A stretch of 64,000 nucleotides of DNA, taken from the NCBI GenBank assembly GCA_001013295.1, contig LAZY01000019.1:1-64000 (forward strand). Direction: 5' to 3'. A model generated the notes under the pieces. It was not told the origin of the DNA. It saw nothing but the letters and a program-made list of their open reading frames with translations, and searched no databases. The stretch comes from Chryseobacterium indologenes. Lineage in GTDB: Bacteria > Bacteroidota > Bacteroidia > Flavobacteriales > Weeksellaceae. Below, piece by piece: positions 63,099 through 64,000 of the stretch. The position numbers were made by a program, and so were the translations under genes. Every line of letters starts with the position of its first letter. The first letter of the stretch is position 1.

Positions 63099-64000
63099 TT
63101 AATTTCTGTAAGAGGTATGGATGGCTTTTGCCAACACGTCTGGTTTTTTCCAGTGTTCCGTTACTGGAGTTACTTTTTTATCGAGACCGAGTAGGGTATA
63201 TACCGCGATGCGTGCTGCACGAACCGAATATTCTTCTGTGAATACCATATCTTCCGGTATTTCTACAAACTGACTAATCATTGCTAGGTTGGTGCTGCCT
63301 TCAGGAACAACTGCAGGGCGGTCTTTTTTAGCTCTTGGTTGAAACAACGCATCGATGTAAGGCATCATACACGGAATAACATTGATAACGCTATCTTTTA
63401 TTTCCTGTTCGTGTTTTTCAAAATGCAAATGATGAATCAACTCTGTCAAAATTTCTTCACCCGTGCAATCAATCATCGGCTTTTTCACATAATCTCCCAC
63501 TGCATCTGGATATAATCCGTAGCCCCAAAGAATGGTAGTATCATCGCCTTGCGCTTTGAAATGCGGTTGTGCAGCCACCACAATTGACATTCGCCACGAT
63601 GAATCTTTAAATGTCATCAAAGCTCCGCTGCCCGGCTTGTTGCCAGTGTATTCTTCAATAAGTTTCAGAAATTTATTTCCTTTGAATGTTGGTGTGAAAG
63701 AATACCATTTTGTCTCGTCCGGTTTTGTAAAGAACGGGTCTGGGTTACCCAATTTGCCGGGTTTCTTGTTGGCAATTTTACGCCATAGTGCAAAACTTGG
63801 CGGATTTAACGGCAAATATTTTGCAGGCGTATTATAATCGCCGTTATTAGAATTGTCTGTAATACATCCGTTGGTAAAGAATACCAAATCGCCTTCCTTC
63901 ACAGTTATTTTCTCTGTTTTTCCTTCTGCATTGATGCATTCTATTCCCGTTACGGTAATGCCATCATCATCGGCAAAATCCAAATCGGTAACGGTTTTTC
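63099..64000 (-). CDS. ohyA: Second oleate hydratase, C-terminal part (runs off the window)
   Basis: The frame is open to the window edge; about 300 C-terminal residues are visible. Shared blocks with the first copy include NGCITDNSNNGDYNTPA, WRMSIVVAAQPHFKAQ, GYGLYPDAVGDYVKKP, RPAVVPEGSTNLA and FTEEYSVRAA. The two copies are diverged paralogues, not a recent duplication. The catalytic N-terminal half lies outside the window. Confidence 0.9.
   Translation of the reverse strand, partial: KTVTDLDFADDDGITVTGIECINAEGKTEKITVKEGDLVFFTNGCITDNSNNGDYNTPAKYLPLNPPSFALWRKIANKKPGKLGNPDPFFTKPDETKWYSFTPTFKGNKFLKLIEEYTGNKPGSGALMTFKDSSWRMSIVVAAQPHFKAQGDDTTILWGYGLYPDAVGDYVKKPMIDCTGEEILTELIHHLHFEKHEQEIKDSVINVIPCMMPYIDALFQPRAKKDRPAVVPEGSTNLAMISQFVEIPEDMVFTEEYSVRAARIAVYTLLGLDKKVTPVTEHWKKPDVLAKAIHTSYRN

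Overview
The window reads as Bacteroidota DNA, most likely a Chryseobacterium/Elizabethkingia-type flavobacterium. The evidence is AT-rich sequence, TAnnTTTG-type promoter boxes, weak ribosome-binding sites, SusC/SusD, a T9SS sorting domain, GLPGLI and DUF6520 proteins, and two oleate hydratase genes. The taxonomic call is inference; no rRNA or tRNA was seen.

Left part (1-26.1 kb): a conjugative/integrated-plasmid element. Minus-strand genes at 1-3621 are the start of a transfer operon (DUF4133/TraF partial, DUF4134/TraE, a ParA-like ATPase, relaxase MobB, MobA), preceded by two paralogous secreted proteins. A gene-poor stretch (5.55-6.42 kb) carries four degenerate 64-bp repeats. Cargo follows: a DUF6252-like lipoprotein, a T9SS-secreted alpha/beta hydrolase, and an AlkB + S24 repressor + DinB + DnaE2 mutagenesis cassette with two palindromic operators. 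Next come a lipoprotein/PLDc_N pair, Hsp20, DUF6876 and an HNH protein. The replication/control module contains a 5'-truncated PRTRC ThiF remnant, a Toprim primase, an iteron origin with DnaA boxes, a Rep protein, two winged-helix proteins, DUF3853, an excisionase-like HTH protein and RteC. No integrase lies in the window.

Middle part (26.1-39 kb): a TPR-AraC membrane regulator flanked by two 81-bp repeats. It is followed by a small lipoprotein, a MauE/DoxX-like membrane protein and a DUF6520 secreted peptide, facing a convergent SusC-SusD-S9 peptidase operon. A strongly structured minus-strand RNA candidate lies at about 38.8-38.97 kb.

Accessory block (39-51 kb): an HTH protein, small membrane/hypothetical genes, three consecutive PD-(D/E)XK nuclease genes, then a HEPN protein plus KAP P-loop NTPase pair. 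This looks like a defence-type island (inference). Two lipoproteins (one DUF4253), a secreted peptide/GLPGLI pair and a broken S41 protease follow.

Right part (52.4-64 kb): oxidative and lipid metabolism. A plus-strand operon (unknown, DyP peroxidase, catalase-like protein, tandemly duplicated 3-hydroxyacyl-CoA dehydrogenase) converges on a minus-strand cluster: oleate hydratase 2, monoglyceride-lipase-like hydrolase, MlaE, MlaF, MlaD, oleate hydratase 1. The minus-strand cluster plausibly moves, releases and hydrates fatty acids at the envelope.
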